Below the pieces are notes generated by a model that was not told where the DNA came from, searched no databases, and worked only from the letters and a program-made list of their open reading frames with translations. A stretch of 6,262 nucleotides of DNA from contig DATAXP010000076.1 in NCBI GenBank assembly GCA_036272935.1, positions 1 to 6,262 of the forward strand, given 5' to 3'. This stretch comes from DATAXP01 sp036272935. GTDB lineage: Bacteria > Planctomycetota > Planctomycetia > Pirellulales > PNKZ01. A program made the translations under genes and the position numbers. Shown here piece by piece: positions 5,716 to 6,262 of the stretch. Within the stretch, counting starts at the first letter, position 1. The number at the start of each line of letters is the position of its first letter.

Positions 5716-6262
5716 ATGGCTTTTGCCTTCCCGGGTTTACAACGCCGTCTTGTCTGGTCGCTGGGTTGGTTCTTGGCAATCCTGGTGCTGATGCCCCTGC
5801 CCGAGTCGCTAGCCCAGTGCTGCGGAGGCGGTGGTGGCCGTGGCCGTCGTCAGTCGGTGGGTGGCGTGTACATCGACGCTCAAGGCCATCTGTGCAATGC
5901 CGAGCTCGATCAGTCCGACCAGTTGCGGCAGGCGTTGCTGCGCGGCATGCAGGAGCAGCCGGGCGATGTCGCGCAGCCGAGCGAGCTGCGAAAGGTTTCG
6001 CTGCGCCGTCTGGAGCAAGCGCTCGAAAAGCTCGCCGCCGAGGGAAAGCGATTACCCGATGATCTGCCCGATGAAATGCGCTACCTCGCCGGCTTGCAAA
6101 ACATTCACTACGTCCTGGTCTATCCCGAAACCAACGACATTGTGCTTGCCGGCTTCGGCGAAGGCTGGACGGTCGACAAGCAAGGCTTCATCGTCGGCCG
6201 CACCACTGGCCGGCCGACGTTGCTGCTCGATGACCTGATCGTCGCCCTGCGCACCGCGCGGC
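5716..6262 (+). CDS. Secreted planctomycete DUF1598 protein, 3' end beyond the window
   Basis: The first 182 codons of a gene that runs off the right edge without a stop. Residues 1-33 form a signal peptide: a basic start (FPGLQRRLVWS), a hydrophobic core (LGWFLAILVLM) and an Ala-type cleavage site in ESLAQC. Cys35 and Cys36 follow directly, but Gln before the Cys makes it a poor lipobox, so an exported rather than lipid-anchored protein is preferred. A Gly-rich linker (37-45) leads to the domain starting near VGGVYIDAQG. Within it, RRLEQALEKL is a likely helix, and LPDEMRYLAGLQNIHYVLVYPETNDIVLAGFGEGW and GRTTGRPTLLLDDLIVALR are the recognisable stretches of the planctomycete DUF1598 family. 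Its function is unknown. A weak AAGGG (5702-5706) lies nine bases before the ATG. This gene is the best taxonomic marker in the window. Confidence 0.85.
   Translation, partial: MAFAFPGLQRRLVWSLGWFLAILVLMPLPESLAQCCGGGGGRGRRQSVGGVYIDAQGHLCNAELDQSDQLRQALLRGMQEQPGDVAQPSELRKVSLRRLEQALEKLAAEGKRLPDDLPDEMRYLAGLQNIHYVLVYPETNDIVLAGFGEGWTVDKQGFIVGRTTGRPTLLLDDLIVALRTAR

Noticed and set aside
1..6262. CRISPR array, defence island or toxin-antitoxin pair.
   Set aside because: No regularly spaced repeats and no nuclease, methylase, toxin or antitoxin motifs were found on either strand.

Overview
The window looks like chromosomal DNA from a planctomycete, probably of the Pirellulales/Rhodopirellula kind. 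The strongest pointer is the protein cut off at the right edge: a secreted DUF1598-type protein, a family known essentially from planctomycetes. The integrase has the planctomycete-style tyrosine-recombinase signature ending in GHAQANVTQIYAERD. DNA is GC-rich throughout, and most starts lack a clear Shine-Dalgarno sequence. No species can be named from the sequence alone.

Left part (1-2843): the decayed end of an integrated element beside a tRNA gene. A tRNA with anticodon CAT (2770-2843, minus) is followed on the same strand by a 120-bp spacer rich in inverted repeats, then by a tyrosine recombinase (2649 down to about 1463). The recombinase is broken: its frame is lost just before the HxxR active-site box. 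The missing tail, carrying the catalytic Tyr, continues in another frame (1588-1463). Converging on it is a DnaB-type replicative helicase (197 to about 1471). Its reading frame runs past the end of DnaB homology straight into the antisense of the integrase tail, so both genes have lost their natural 3' ends at one junction near 1463-1471. At 61-120 there is a short remnant that resembles an internal piece of a second integrase and shares 19 identical bases with the first.

Right part (2844-6262): ordinary host-type genes. A GNAT-fold acyltransferase-like protein (3085-4221, plus) converges on and overlaps by 25 bp a membrane fatty acid desaturase (5330-4197, minus). After a 385-bp divergent spacer, the DUF1598 gene (5716 to the edge, plus) begins.

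How they fit together: helicase, integrase and tRNA are best read as replication and integration functions of a former phage, plasmid or ICE-like element inserted at a tRNA 3' end and now degrading. The acyltransferase-like protein and the desaturase could both act on acyl chains, but apart from adjacency nothing in the sequence shows a shared pathway. I see no CRISPR array, rRNA, insertion-sequence ends or clearly new multi-gene system. The most informative feature is the double-truncation junction of the helicase and integrase.
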